Shown: positions 7,632 through 16,886 of the stretch, piece after piece
Layout: each line of letters starts with the position of its first letter
Position numbering within the stretch: position 1 is the first letter of the stretch
Source of the DNA: JANXUC01 sp964619065
GTDB lineage: Bacteria > Acidobacteriota > Terriglobia > Terriglobales > Acidobacteriaceae
Direction: 5' to 3'
Length of the DNA stretch: 64,000 bases
Assembly (NCBI GenBank): GCA_964619065.1
Contig: CAZUCC010000009.1
Location: forward strand, 1 to 64,000
Translations under genes and position numbers: made by a program
Notes under the pieces: generated by a model
Told to the model about the DNA's origin: nothing
Seen by the model: only the letters and a program-made list of their open reading frames with translations
Database searches by the model: none

Positions 7632-9110
7632 ATGACGGAAGTTACTGGCATTACTCCACTAAAAGCAAGTCCGCCCCGCCTTCGTTTTGCTCCTTCGCCC
7701 ACCGGGTACCTGCATGTCGGCGGCGCCCGCACCGCATTGTTTAACTGGCTGTATGCCCGCCACTATGGCGGCACTTTGGTCTTACGTATCGAAGATACAG
7801 ATCTCGAACGTTCCACAAACGAAATGGTGGACGGCATCTTGCAAGGGTTGCATTGGCTGGGAATCACTTGGGATGAAGGCCCGTTCTTTCAGTCGCAACG
7901 AATGGACTTATATCGCGCCGCGGCGGGGCGTCTGCTCGCTTCCGGACACGGCTACTACTGTTTCTGCTCCAGGGAAGATTTGGAGCAACGCCGTGTCATG
8001 GCGCAGGCTGAAGGACGGCCTCCAAAATACGATGGCACCTGCCGGCGGCTTCCTCGCGAGGAAGCGGAAAAGCGCCAACGCGAAGGAGCCGCCGGCGCCG
8101 TCCGGTTCGCCGTTCCAGAAACCGGCGCGACTGCGTTCGACGACGAGGTATTTGGCCGCGTCGAATTTGCCAATACAGAACTGGAAGATTTTGTTCTGTT
8201 GCGTTCGGATGGCGTGCCCACTTATCACCTGAGCGTCGTCACCGATGATATCGACATGCGAATGACGCACATTCTGCGCGGCGCCGACCACATCTCCAAC
8301 ACGCCGAAGCAGGTTCTGCTCTACCAGGCGTTGGGCGCGCCCTTGCCTGCGTTTGCGCATGTCCCGCTGATTCTGGGCGAGGACAAAACGCGTCTCAGCA
8401 AGCGTCATGGCGCGACCAGCGTTATGGCCTATCGTGACGAAGGGATTGTGCCGGAAGCTTTTCGTAACTTCCTGGCGCTGCTCGGCTGGACACCCTCGGA
8501 TTCGTCGCGGGAAGTTCTGCGGGATCAGGAACTGATTGAGCAGTTCGGATTGCAAGGCATCTCGAAATCCAACGCCGTTTTCGACCGGCCAAAGCTCGAC
8601 TGGTTCAACACGGAATACATTCGCGCGTACCCCGCGGAAAGGCTGATTCCGCTGATTGAAGAAGAATGGAAGAAGGCGGGAGTAACTCCAGTCCAGCGCG
8701 AGCCCGGCTGGCTGGCCAATACAGTAGATTTACTGAAGCCGCGAGCGCGCAATCTGAAAGACTTCGCTGGCGCGTTTCGCGCATTTTTTAGTGACGATTT
8801 TGAAGCCGACCCCGCGGCAGTGACAAAATTCCTCGGCGACGACAGCGTGCGCGAATTGCTGGTAGAACTGGGAAGCCGCTACGCAGCATCCAACGGAAGC
8901 TTTTCAGAGCAAGAAGTCGAAAAAATCCTGCGCGACCTCGCCGCCGAGAAAAATGTCAAGGCCGGAGTGCTCATCAATGGCGCGCGGGTGGCCTTGACCG
9001 GACAAGGTGTAGCCCCAAGCCTGTTTGCAGTCATGGTTGCCTTAGGCAAAGGGCGGACAGTGGAACGGTTGAGCGCCTCACGTCCCGTTGGATCTGCCGA
9101 GGGCTCATGA
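7632..9110 (+). CDS. gltX: Glutamyl-tRNA synthetase
   Basis: Class I aminoacyl-tRNA synthetase that charges tRNA-Glu with glutamate in the cytoplasm. The 492-residue product begins MTEVTGITPLKASPPRLRFA and then has the nucleotide-binding signature FAPSPTGYLHVGGARTALF (HIGH-type motif HVGG near residue 27). A cysteine cluster YCFCSREDLEQ...GTC lies in the connective region, and the KMSKS-type motif is TRLSKRHG near residue 253. Length and order suit bacterial GluRS. An in-frame upstream ATG at 7440 would add 64 residues without family similarity and would lie upstream of the likely promoter, so the ATG at 7632 is preferred. Whether it also charges tRNA-Gln is not decidable here. Confidence 0.95.
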   Translation: MTEVTGITPLKASPPRLRFAPSPTGYLHVGGARTALFNWLYARHYGGTLVLRIEDTDLERSTNEMVDGILQGLHWLGITWDEGPFFQSQRMDLYRAAAGRLLASGHGYYCFCSREDLEQRRVMAQAEGRPPKYDGTCRRLPREEAEKRQREGAAGAVRFAVPETGATAFDDEVFGRVEFANTELEDFVLLRSDGVPTYHLSVVTDDIDMRMTHILRGADHISNTPKQVLLYQALGAPLPAFAHVPLILGEDKTRLSKRHGATSVMAYRDEGIVPEAFRNFLALLGWTPSDSSREVLRDQELIEQFGLQGISKSNAVFDRPKLDWFNTEYIRAYPAERLIPLIEEEWKKAGVTPVQREPGWLANTVDLLKPRARNLKDFAGAFRAFFSDDFEADPAAVTKFLGDDSVRELLVELGSRYAASNGSFSEQEVEKILRDLAAEKNVKAGVLINGARVALTGQGVAPSLFAVMVALGKGRTVERLSASRPVGSAEGS

Positions 9111-9396
9111 GGAACACGACACAACGGCACAAACACCCAATTGTTGGGCCCTACGGACGCCTCAAACTCATCGGTGTGGGACTGATATTTGCTCTTGTGG
9201 GAAATGGCGAGACTACTTAGAGGTGTTCAAATCGTCACGTACAGGACTGGCCAGCCAGTGTTTTCGTGGGGATTGATTGCTGCAGCGGCGTGTGCATCCT
9301 TCTCGCTCTCATCCCGCTTTCATGGATAGCGAAGGCTGCCATCACGTCATCGCCAAGGGCAAAATCTCATCGCAATGTTTGAGACTTTTCTTGCTC
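9111..9396. other. Intergenic stretch between converging gltX and the DsbD-like gene
   Basis: No gene is supported in these 286 bases. A T-loop-like GTTCAAATC at 9225-9233 lacks a paired T-stem and acceptor stem, so it is not a tRNA. No clear terminator hairpin with a T-run was found for gltX. Confidence 0.5.
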
Positions 9397-9933
9397 CTAC
9401 CGGTGCGCGTGCGGACTCTGCGCCGGACGGCGCTTGCTTTTCGGTACCGCTTTGGCGACCCGAACCTCGAACTCCACCGGCAACTGCTTCGGCGGATAGC
9501 AGGCACGGTCGTCGCAGGCCTGGTATCTGAGGGAGCCACGCATCATGTATTTGCCGGGCGGCACCGTGTGCAGAGGGCGCACAACGACGGCCACCTCGAA
9601 ATTCCCGCTGTAGACACTCAACTTCTGATCGGGAGCGAATTCAAAGGACACGTCCTGTCCCGGGGGGTAGGTGATCTTGCCTAGCACGATATCGGTCGTC
9701 GCATTGAGGTGCAGAGCCGTCGGAATCATGAACTCTTCCGCAGGTTTGTTGGAGTTGATGTGATACCCGCTGGCCACATGAAACCGCAAGTCGACGTTTC
9801 CCGGCGTTCCTTGAATCACCGTGGGAATAGGCGCCGATACCAGGCTGACGGAGGGGCCGCTTTTCCCGGGAGAGGTCTGCTGGGCCTGAGCCGTCGCTAG
9901 AGCGATGACGAAAAATAGCGTCCAAGGCCGCAT
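9397..9933 (-). CDS. Free-standing DsbD N-terminal-like domain, exported
   Basis: A 178-residue periplasmic protein. The signal peptide is residues 1-18 (cleavage near AQAQQ). The rest matches the alpha (N-terminal) domain of the thiol reductase DsbD: beta-sandwich segments SGYHINSNKP and FEFAPDQKLSVYSG, then GSLRYQACDDRACYPP, in which the two cysteines flanking DDRA correspond to the redox pair that takes electrons from the membrane domain. A lysine/arginine-rich tail follows. It is the last gene of an operon with ccdA and a TlpA-like thioredoxin, so three DsbD modules are encoded as separate proteins. The partner substrates are unknown; cytochrome c maturation or periplasmic disulfide repair are both possible. 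Confidence 0.82.
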   Translation of the reverse strand: MRPWTLFFVIALATAQAQQTSPGKSGPSVSLVSAPIPTVIQGTPGNVDLRFHVASGYHINSNKPAEEFMIPTALHLNATTDIVLGKITYPPGQDVSFEFAPDQKLSVYSGNFEVAVVVRPLHTVPPGKYMMRGSLRYQACDDRACYPPKQLPVEFEVRVAKAVPKSKRRPAQSPHAHR

Positions 9934-9954
9934 GTGTCCAATTCTCCGTTGTAG

Positions 9955-10524
9955 CTAACGTTGCGCCGTCTGGCTGGGCTGTCCGGTGGCGAGCGCCTTC
10001 TTGATATTTTCCTCAATGTCACTGCGTCCCCGGATACCCAGAATCCGGCCCGTTACGTTGCCATCGCGTCCTATGAAATAGATTGTCGGCAGGAATTCCA
10101 CACCGCCGTATTCGTTACCCACCTCTTCCGTCCCGCGAAGGATGGGGTAGGTCATATGCATTTCCTGAACGAACTTCTTAATGTCGTCCGTGTCGCTCTC
10201 GTCGTCCATGGAAACGCCAACCGCCTGCAAGCCCTGCGTTCCGTATTGATTCTGCAGGTCGACGATCCAGGGAGTTTCAATCTTGCAGGGAGCGCACCAG
10301 GTTGCCCAGAAGTTCAGGAGCACAGCTTTACCACGGAGATCGGAAAGCTTCAACGTCTTTCCGTCCAATGTTTTGAGAGTGAAATCCGGAGCCGGGGCTC
10401 CGCGAAGTCCGCCGAGGCCACCGTTGATCTTCGCATTGGCAGTGGGTTGCAAGTGACGCGCGACTAGAATCAACAGCGTCACACCCGCCAGAATTGAAAC
10501 CAGGACAAGAAGAGTTCGTTTCAT
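9955..10524 (-). CDS. TlpA/ResA-type membrane-anchored thioredoxin
   Basis: A 189-residue thioredoxin-like reductase. Residues 1-24 form an uncleaved or cleaved hydrophobic N-terminal segment that places the protein on the periplasmic side. The domain (about 47-180) begins APDFTLKTLDGKTLKLSDLRGK and has the active site NFWATWCAPCKIE, with the CxxC pair reduced in turn by CcdA. The cis-proline loop is in FLPTIYFI. The family (AhpC/TSA-Redoxin, TlpA-like) reduces apocytochrome c or other periplasmic thiols. It sits 19 bases after ccdA and 21 bases before the DsbD-alpha-like gene, which supports a shared electron relay. Confidence 0.9.
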   Translation of the reverse strand: MKRTLLVLVSILAGVTLLILVARHLQPTANAKINGGLGGLRGAPAPDFTLKTLDGKTLKLSDLRGKAVLLNFWATWCAPCKIETPWIVDLQNQYGTQGLQAVGVSMDDESDTDDIKKFVQEMHMTYPILRGTEEVGNEYGGVEFLPTIYFIGRDGNVTGRILGIRGRSDIEENIKKALATGQPSQTAQR

Positions 10525-10543
10525 GACACCTACTCCAAATTGT

Positions 10544-11266
10544 TTACAGTGCGAACCGGTTCAAGAACGACAAATAGCCAGAAATGATACTAAAACGTCC
10601 TATCACCAGCAATACTCCAAGTGCAATCAAAAGCGCTCCACTCGCCACTTCCAGTACGTGCATATGCTTCTGAAACCGGCGGTAAAACATCAGAAACCGC
10701 TCGATTCCCAATGACGTCAATAGAAACGGTACGGCCAATCCCAAGGAATAGATTGCCAGCAAGAACACTCCCTTAAGCACCGTATCCTGTTCTGCCGCGA
10801 AAGTCAGAATCACAGCCAGAATCGGACCAACGCACGGCGTCCAGCCGAACGCAAAAGCAAAGCCAATCACAAACGCACCCCACGGCGACGCGCCTCCTTT
10901 AACGCCGTGCAGACGTTTATCTGCGTACAGTGCATTGATGCGGAAAATCCCGGTGAGATGCAAACCAAAGAGAATAATCACCACGCCCGCCACCTGGGCC
11001 AGGGTGGATTTATAACGCGCCAGCAGCTGCCCGACGCTGGTCGAGAGCGCCCCCAGCGTGATGAAAACCACGCTGAAGCCCAGGATGAACATCACCGATT
11101 GGAGCATGACCCGGCGGAACAGCCGGCTATCCTGCGTTTTCAGTTCTTCGACGCCAGCGCCGGAAATCAGGGAAACGTAACCCGGAACGAGTGGCAACAC
11201 GCAAGGAGAAAGAAAAGAGATCAGGCCGGCAACAAACGCCGCAAGCGGCAAAGGTAAATTGGACAT
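10544..11266 (-). CDS. ccdA: Cytochrome c biogenesis transmembrane protein CcdA
   Basis: A 240-residue membrane protein with six predicted helices that passes electrons from cytoplasmic thioredoxin to periplasmic thiol proteins. The two redox cysteines lie in the hallmark motifs SFLSPCVLPLVPGYVSLISG (helix 1) and GWTPCVGPIL (helix 4). The length is typical for CcdA rather than full DsbD, which also carries N- and C-terminal soluble domains; those are supplied here by the two genes that follow on the same strand. The ATG at 11266 directly begins the first helix region. As first gene it probably carries the operon promoter in 11267-11417, where I see no firm promoter motif. Confidence 0.93.
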   Translation of the reverse strand: MSNLPLPLAAFVAGLISFLSPCVLPLVPGYVSLISGAGVEELKTQDSRLFRRVMLQSVMFILGFSVVFITLGALSTSVGQLLARYKSTLAQVAGVVIILFGLHLTGIFRINALYADKRLHGVKGGASPWGAFVIGFAFAFGWTPCVGPILAVILTFAAEQDTVLKGVFLLAIYSLGLAVPFLLTSLGIERFLMFYRRFQKHMHVLEVASGALLIALGVLLVIGRFSIISGYLSFLNRFAL

Positions 11267-11417
11267 TCAGAAACCCCGAGTTCTCATAATACGGCCCTCT
11301 AGCTATAGACGGAGAGTTCCGTTGGATGGCAGCCGGCACAGCCAGCCATTCAAAGTTCAGATTCCCTTGACGCCCAACAAGTTACAGAGTTGCGGAGGGT
11401 CATGCAACAACAGTAGG

Positions 11418-12527
11418 CTAGCGCCTTTGTGTGTCGGATGGTGGCACAGCTGGCTTCTTGGCAGCCTGTTGGGGCTCCTCGTTTAGGGGTTCGCTGAGTT
11501 CGCTTTGAGTTGAGGGATCGCGGAAGACTTTCCTCAGGAACCCGAGCGGCATGGTGGCGGTGAGCACGGCGCGGTCTTTCTCTTGGGAGACTTGCAGACT
11601 TTGGAAGAAAGTCTTCACGTCCGGGTCAGGCCCGCCCGAGGGCGTCTCTGCCTCGGAAAAACGAAATAGGGCGAGGAATGCGGTCAGCTTTTCGGTAACG
11701 CCGCGAGCCTCGTCTGGATTCGCCGTAATCGCTTCGGCGCGAAGATGAACGGCGCGGAGCAGTCGCGCCGAGGCCACCACTACTGCCGGGCGGTGCAGGA
11801 GCAATCCGGGCGCTATAGGCAACTGCGGCAACCCGTTGTCGAGGTTTGCAGACATGCTCGAGGACCTGCTGGGATCCACGCTGGCTATGGCCCAAGCCAT
11901 GCTCGCAAACGGTACGCGCCTGTAATAGGTCCGCATGAAGCTCGGTCCGCCAAAAGGAGAGGCCCGCTTGCGCGAGCGAATCACAATCCCGCGAATAACC
12001 TGGGGATCCTCGTGGTTCGATAGAGCCACGGTATCCGGGCCAAGAATCGCGGCTCGCAAGATGTGATCTTCGAGGGGAATGTTGTAAATCTCCACTCCCT
12101 GCTCCGTATCGGTGGAGCGGGCCAAGCGGCGGAAATAGCTCCCAAGGCGGGCGGCATCCATGTGGCCGATGAAAACCTCGGAATAGCGCGGCGGAACCGG
12201 CGCAGAAGCCGGAGTCGCAGGAGCCGGATTGGCCGGAGCCGGGTAGTGCACGGCAAAAGCGGCCTGCTCCAGGTCCCGTTCGAAGTCAATTCCAGATTCC
12301 CGGATGAATTGTTCGTATTCCGGTGTGCGGGTTACCTGGGGGAGTCCGGTGAGAATCGTGGCGCGGCGAGCCCATTGCAGGTTCACGTAGACGAAGGCGT
12401 CCGCTCCCGGCAACAGGCGGGCAGCTTCGGGAGGCGCGATCTTCCGCAGCTCGACCACGACCGTGACGGTCGCGACCACGAGAAGGACGGTAAGGGCAAT
12501 CAGTCGAAAACGTCGGAAACGCCACAT
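11418..12527 (-). CDS. Membrane-anchored protein of unknown function
   Basis: A 369-residue protein with an N-terminal membrane anchor (residues 9-27, LIALTVLLVVATVTVVVEL) behind an arginine-rich stub MWRFRRFR, so the bulk lies outside the cytoplasm. The first part of the outer domain reads LLPGADAFVYVNLQWARR, a pattern seen in Acidobacteria-type proteins that measure or hold a value in a beta-rich scaffold. A proline/alanine-rich linker (about 110-130) separates it from a second region. No catalytic motif is visible. An in-frame start 12 codons upstream (12563) is possible, but the shorter start gives a normal anchor. Its neighbours on both sides are read in ways that do not suggest a shared operon. 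Confidence 0.65.
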   Translation of the reverse strand: MWRFRRFRLIALTVLLVVATVTVVVELRKIAPPEAARLLPGADAFVYVNLQWARRATILTGLPQVTRTPEYEQFIRESGIDFERDLEQAAFAVHYPAPANPAPATPASAPVPPRYSEVFIGHMDAARLGSYFRRLARSTDTEQGVEIYNIPLEDHILRAAILGPDTVALSNHEDPQVIRGIVIRSRKRASPFGGPSFMRTYYRRVPFASMAWAIASVDPSRSSSMSANLDNGLPQLPIAPGLLLHRPAVVVASARLLRAVHLRAEAITANPDEARGVTEKLTAFLALFRFSEAETPSGGPDPDVKTFFQSLQVSQEKDRAVLTATMPLGFLRKVFRDPSTQSELSEPLNEEPQQAAKKPAVPPSDTQRR

Positions 12528-12651
12528 GCAGAGGTCCGGCGCCGGGATCGTGCCGGAACCCAAAACTACGCTCCAGCCGCACGAACCCTAACTCGGATAG
12601 ATCAATCATATCACCTGCCCCCCACCTGCCGTGAGTTGGCACTCTGCGGTC

Positions 12652-12765
12652 GTGGTGCAGTTTCGTAAATACACTCCTCTGGCTTTGTCATTCCGAGCCC
12701 GGTCTATCGGCGCTACTGCCGCGCTTCGGAATGACAATTTTGTCGAAATATCCCAACTGCACCAC
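12652..12765. repeat. Family 1 interspersed repeat, copy A (114 bp, short form)
   Basis: The ends are inverted repeats, GTGGTGCAGTTT and its near complement AACTGCACCAC. Inside, TGTCATTCCGA and TCGGAATGACA also face each other, so the whole unit can fold on itself. It matches copy B (22791-22903) and the inverted copy C (43222-43377) almost base for base. It lacks the 42-bp hairpin found in copy C. It lies in an intergenic space and codes for nothing. Confidence 0.85.
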
Positions 12766-13052
12766 TACCCACTCTGCCGCAATTCCTATCCGACCAGATT
12801 ATGGCCACTCCCATCGGATAGCCGGTTCAACGACAAAACCCGAAAAGGTGGTAGTGTTCGAAAGCTTGGCCGTATGCTATCTCGTTCGCCATACAGGCTC
12901 TGTTGTCGGACCTCATGGCGAGCGTTGTGTCGATACGAGTTGCGCAGTCACAAAAGGGCAGCACAATTGCAGAGTGTAGCGAGGAGACCTGGTCTAACCA
13001 AGGTCTTAAGCGGCGAAGATAATGCTGTTGCCCGACCCAGCAGGAGGCTTCC
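12766..13052. other. Leader region of the crystallin gene
   Basis: No gene is supported here. The region holds a weak imperfect hairpin around AGACCTGG and ends with the ribosome binding site AGGAGG at 13042-13047 that drives the TTG start of the next gene. Confidence 0.45.
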
Positions 13053-15317
13053 TTGGCTCACCTCATTCTCTACACTGACGCGAAATTCCGCGGCAAACAC
13101 AAGCACGTTCTTGACAAGGTCGATGCGCTCAGTCTGCTGGGCACGGATTCCCAGGGCCACACTGTCTGCGCTGCGGACTGCGATTTTCCGAATGGCGTCT
13201 CCTCCATCGTCATTCTCGCCGGGAATTGGCAATTCTGCCGCGGCGAGAAACAACAAGACCCGTATCCGGTAATTCTCGGCCCCGGACTTTATCGATTTGT
13301 CGGTGATTACAAGTTAGTTAATGACCAGATCCGCTCCATGCAACCCGTGGACCAAGATCCGGCGATGCCGGGTGAGCCTCTGAATGGCTATTTGACTCTC
13401 TTTGAGCACGCCAATTTTCGCGGCGATCACTTGCATCTGTTTGCCGACAGCTCCGATCTCGACGCCGATTACGGGTTCGCCAAGAAGGCTTCCTCCCTTG
13501 TCGTCGAATTGGGGAACTGGTCGTTCTTTTTCGACACGCAGTCCGACGGAAGCTACCCCGGAAATCCGGTCGTCGGCCCTGGGGTCTGGTCGGGGGTCGA
13601 AGACCTTGGTATCGGAAACGACACAATATCCTCACTCTCGCTGAGCACGTCCCCAGCGACCGTGAGCAACTCTGTCGACAATCACGTCATCCTCTTCGAT
13701 TACGCAGCCTTGTACGGCCCCCATCGCCACGTCCTGGCGGCCGAGCCCAACCTTAACGCTGACGATGACGACTTCTTCAACGATAACGTGGGTTCTCTGG
13801 CGGTTCTTGCCGGGGCCTGGTCTTTCTATTCGGACGCCAATTTTTCGGGACTCTACGGTGACTATGGAACATCCGTGGCACCGGGAAACTATCCCGATCT
13901 GAGCCAGATCAGCGTCTCTTATGACGACATGTCCTCTCTGCGTCCGGCCATCCCTACGAATGTAACTCCAGGAACCGACCTTCTCGGCCATCTAATCCTG
14001 TTTCAGGACCCGGATTTTCAGGGGCCCCACAAGCATGTCTTCAACTCCGAAGAAAATCTGAACGCCGACGAAGATAACGACTTCAATGACAGCGTGTCGT
14101 CGATCGTAGTCATCAAAGGCAACTGGAGGTTCTACCGAAATTGGCGCAATGACGATAACTACCCCGTGGTCCTGGGTCCGGGCCTATATCCCCGGGTCGA
14201 AGATGTCGCCATCCGGGACAACGACTTGTCGTCTCTGCAGGTTGTGGATGAGGAACCCACGGTGGCCGCGGATCCGGTGACCGCGCATATCGTGCTCTTC
14301 GAGCATGCCCTATTTCGCGGCGCTCATAAACACGTTTTTCAGAAGATGGATGATCTCGGAGCTGGCGATGACAACTCCTTCGACAACATCACCTCTTCCA
14401 TTGCGGTCCTCGCTGGAACTTGGTGGACCTTTGGGGATCCGGGCCAGCAGCGCCAATTCAAATCCTTCCTTGGGCCGGGCCTCTATCCGAGGCTGGACAG
14501 CGTCAACATTACCAACGACGATCTCACCTCACTCGAGCCATCCGACTCTCCCGCTTCTGTGATGGGGCAGCAGATCCTGGGGCAGGCTCTGCTGTTCGAG
14601 TACGCGAAGTACCGTGGTGCGCACAAGCACATTTTCAACGCGGAATCTGACCTCAACGACAGCGAGGACGACTCCTTTAACGACGCCACTTCGTCCATCG
14701 TTATCCTGCAAAACGCCTGGTGGACATTTCGCGACTCAGGCTATCACTATGCCTATGACGTTACCCTTGGCGAAGGGCTTTTTTCGGAGGTGGAACAGGT
14801 CGGCATCGCCAACAACGATCTCTCCTCGCTCGAGGTTGCGGGAGTTCGCCTCTCGTTCAGTGGAACGGTGACCGTTAACATCCACAGCGGAACCTTCCCG
14901 GATCCCATCAGCCATTCCGTTGAGATGACTTTCTTATATCATTCGAATTCGGATTCGGAAGCACTCGAGATAGAGCAAGGGTTTGCGGCATTTGATTTAT
15001 CTTTTACGATTGATTTTGTTACACCGACGGTGGCCTACGGCGGCGCGGAAGCTGGAAGCCTTCACCGAGCCGACGGAACCGTGCTGATGCCCGCTGTGAC
15101 GATCAATATCAGTGCTGGTCTGACCATCACGCTCACGGTTGCCCTCACTACCGGCACGGTTGCTCCTCAGAACAATTTCTACATGGCCACAGGTGTACCG
15201 CTTATGCAGGACCCCAACAGCGCAAAAATCAAGGGACCGATCACGCTAGTCGGAGTGGGCAGCGAGAATGGGGACGACTACGAGATCATCCTGGAGGGGA
15301 CTCTTACTGAAGTCTAG
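13053..15317 (+). CDS. Protein with six beta-gamma-crystallin domains
   Basis: A 754-residue protein made of six tandem domains of about 95 residues, each starting with a strand such as GHLILFQDPDFQGPHKHVF and holding two Greek-key motifs. The calcium motif N/D-N/D-x-x-S/T-S is canonical in both halves of domains 4-6 (for example NDSVSS, DNDLSS, DNITSS, NDATSS, NNDLSS). In domains 1-3 most half-sites are altered (PNGVSS, NDQIRS, AKKASS, NDNVGS). Residues 600-754 are a separate beta-rich domain that I do not recognise. The TTG start is set by AGGAGG six bases upstream. No signal peptide is seen, so the protein is cytoplasmic or exported by an unknown route. A calcium-stabilised structural or surface role is inferred. 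Confidence 0.9.
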   Translation: MAHLILYTDAKFRGKHKHVLDKVDALSLLGTDSQGHTVCAADCDFPNGVSSIVILAGNWQFCRGEKQQDPYPVILGPGLYRFVGDYKLVNDQIRSMQPVDQDPAMPGEPLNGYLTLFEHANFRGDHLHLFADSSDLDADYGFAKKASSLVVELGNWSFFFDTQSDGSYPGNPVVGPGVWSGVEDLGIGNDTISSLSLSTSPATVSNSVDNHVILFDYAALYGPHRHVLAAEPNLNADDDDFFNDNVGSLAVLAGAWSFYSDANFSGLYGDYGTSVAPGNYPDLSQISVSYDDMSSLRPAIPTNVTPGTDLLGHLILFQDPDFQGPHKHVFNSEENLNADEDNDFNDSVSSIVVIKGNWRFYRNWRNDDNYPVVLGPGLYPRVEDVAIRDNDLSSLQVVDEEPTVAADPVTAHIVLFEHALFRGAHKHVFQKMDDLGAGDDNSFDNITSSIAVLAGTWWTFGDPGQQRQFKSFLGPGLYPRLDSVNITNDDLTSLEPSDSPASVMGQQILGQALLFEYAKYRGAHKHIFNAESDLNDSEDDSFNDATSSIVILQNAWWTFRDSGYHYAYDVTLGEGLFSEVEQVGIANNDLSSLEVAGVRLSFSGTVTVNIHSGTFPDPISHSVEMTFLYHSNSDSEALEIEQGFAAFDLSFTIDFVTPTVAYGGAEAGSLHRADGTVLMPAVTINISAGLTITLTVALTTGTVAPQNNFYMATGVPLMQDPNSAKIKGPITLVGVGSENGDDYEIILEGTLTEV

Positions 15318-15583
15318 AGCCGCACATGCGAGGGTACAAGCCACGGTCACTTCAGCCTCAGAGCTGGCTAATCCCGTGAGCACTCTGCCAAGTCGCCGAG
15401 TCACTTCCGCTCTCTATATCTTCTCCGCAGAGGTCGAAAACAGGTTCGCCAGTTTTCCACCGGAAGGGGCAAACATCACTCAGATTTCATCCCCGGTTCA
15501 TCTTCCCCTAACAAATCTCCCCTAAGTTTCCCTCCAGAGTCCACAAAAACTCGAAATTCACAACCTTCCAGTTAGAGGATCCC

Positions 15584-16867
15584 ATGAGAACTCGCTTGAC
15601 TCTACTTTCTTTGCTTGTTTCCGCTTTTTCCCTTCCGGCCCTGGCGCAGGTCGGAGCCGGTAACGGCAACGCGGTCGCCCTGGCGCAAAAATCTCCCGCA
15701 GTTCAAACCGCCTACAACTTCCTCATTAACCAAGCGCAGCAACTCCAGGACAGTAACCTGCGCACTCAGACTCTGGATGCCATCGCCAATCCCGGCACAT
15801 GTGTGAAGCATCGCGCCAACCTCACGTCTGCCCAGCGGGTGGCGATCGTCCAGCAATTGCTGTCGGCTGGACTGGCCGATCCAGCGGACGATGCGACTTT
15901 CCCCGGCGGCTTGTTGGCTGGCGTTTTTCCGGCCGTGGTGAATGACAACAGCGCCTGCCCACTACTTCCGCAGACGTTTTTCTCCGCTCCCGGGAGTGCC
16001 TTTGGTGGACACCACTCCTACCCTGGGGGCCTACCGATTCATGAAGCAAATAACGACGCATCCGATGTTGAGCTTGCCGGCCAGTACCGCGCCGTCTACG
16101 GACACAGGGCCGCCGGATTTGTTGCCATGGACCCCCAACTTCTCCAGAAAAAACCGGGCACACAGAGCAAAACTATTTTCCTCGACCAGGACATTATCGT
16201 AGGAGCTCCGATTTGGCATGACTGGGCCAAAAGCATTGTTTTTCAATGGAATGCCGACGGATCGGAATTCCCCGAGCTGAACTTTGGCGGTAACGGCACG
16301 ACCGACAATAATGGAGCTGCTGGAAACTCCAAGACCGGTGGACACCACATCCTCAGCATCGCTGAAGCAATGGCGCGCGGCCTCTCGCCTGCGTTCGTCA
16401 TCACCCAAGCCAGCGCCCATTCCAACCCGAGTCTCGGCAATGAGTACAAAGTGGTGAACTGGATTCGCGCGGCCGCCATCCTCGTCAACATCGACCCGAT
16501 TGCTGCCGGGTACCTGACGATCGACGGGCACGGAAACCCACGACTACCCGCGCTCCGGAAGCTGGGCGACATCGATCTGGCGAATCTGGGCCAGACCAAC
16601 CTGCTCGCCGAATACCAACTGCACAATTTGTCGGACGCGGATTTCACCTACTCCATTCCGGCGGTTGGAGAAACCCAGATCATTCTGCAGACATTGGCAC
16701 CGCGCTACGGATATAGCCCGGCGAATACGTCGGTCTACAACAACGGCTTTCGCAATCCCGTCCTAAGTTTCATAACGGGGGAGCACATTCTCATGCTGTA
16801 CACGGAACAGGGCTTGGCTGGCGTCCAGGCGGAACTGGACAAACTCAAGAAGGGGCACATCATCTAG
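15584..16867 (+). CDS. Secreted HD-domain-like protein
   Basis: A 427-residue exported protein with a clear signal peptide (residues 1-21, ending LPALAQ). The mature part carries an HD-superfamily pattern: FGGHHSYPGGLPIHEANND near residue 140, GAPIWHDWAKSIVFQW near residue 210 (the HD pair followed by a lysine), and GGHHILSIAEAMARG near residue 253. The HH..GGL..H and HD..K pairs closely resemble the metal-binding core of cytoplasmic YhaM-type phosphohydrolases and nucleases. An HD domain carried outside the cytoplasm is unusual. The substrate is unknown; nucleotides or phosphoesters are an inference. A GAGG ribosome binding site precedes the ATG, and a strong terminator follows the gene. Confidence 0.75.
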   Translation: MRTRLTLLSLLVSAFSLPALAQVGAGNGNAVALAQKSPAVQTAYNFLINQAQQLQDSNLRTQTLDAIANPGTCVKHRANLTSAQRVAIVQQLLSAGLADPADDATFPGGLLAGVFPAVVNDNSACPLLPQTFFSAPGSAFGGHHSYPGGLPIHEANNDASDVELAGQYRAVYGHRAAGFVAMDPQLLQKKPGTQSKTIFLDQDIIVGAPIWHDWAKSIVFQWNADGSEFPELNFGGNGTTDNNGAAGNSKTGGHHILSIAEAMARGLSPAFVITQASAHSNPSLGNEYKVVNWIRAAAILVNIDPIAAGYLTIDGHGNPRLPALRKLGDIDLANLGQTNLLAEYQLHNLSDADFTYSIPAVGETQIILQTLAPRYGYSPANTSVYNNGFRNPVLSFITGEHILMLYTEQGLAGVQAELDKLKKGHII

Positions 16868-16886
16868 ACCGCAAATTCCCCTCTTT

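Noticed and set aside
9200..9260. tRNA-like GTTCAAATC near 9225
   Set aside because: The neighbouring bases do not form a T-stem, and no acceptor or anticodon stem fits.
12652..12765. Family 1 repeat as an intrinsic terminator or CRISPR unit
   Set aside because: Copies are dispersed singly, lack T-runs and have no regular spacers.
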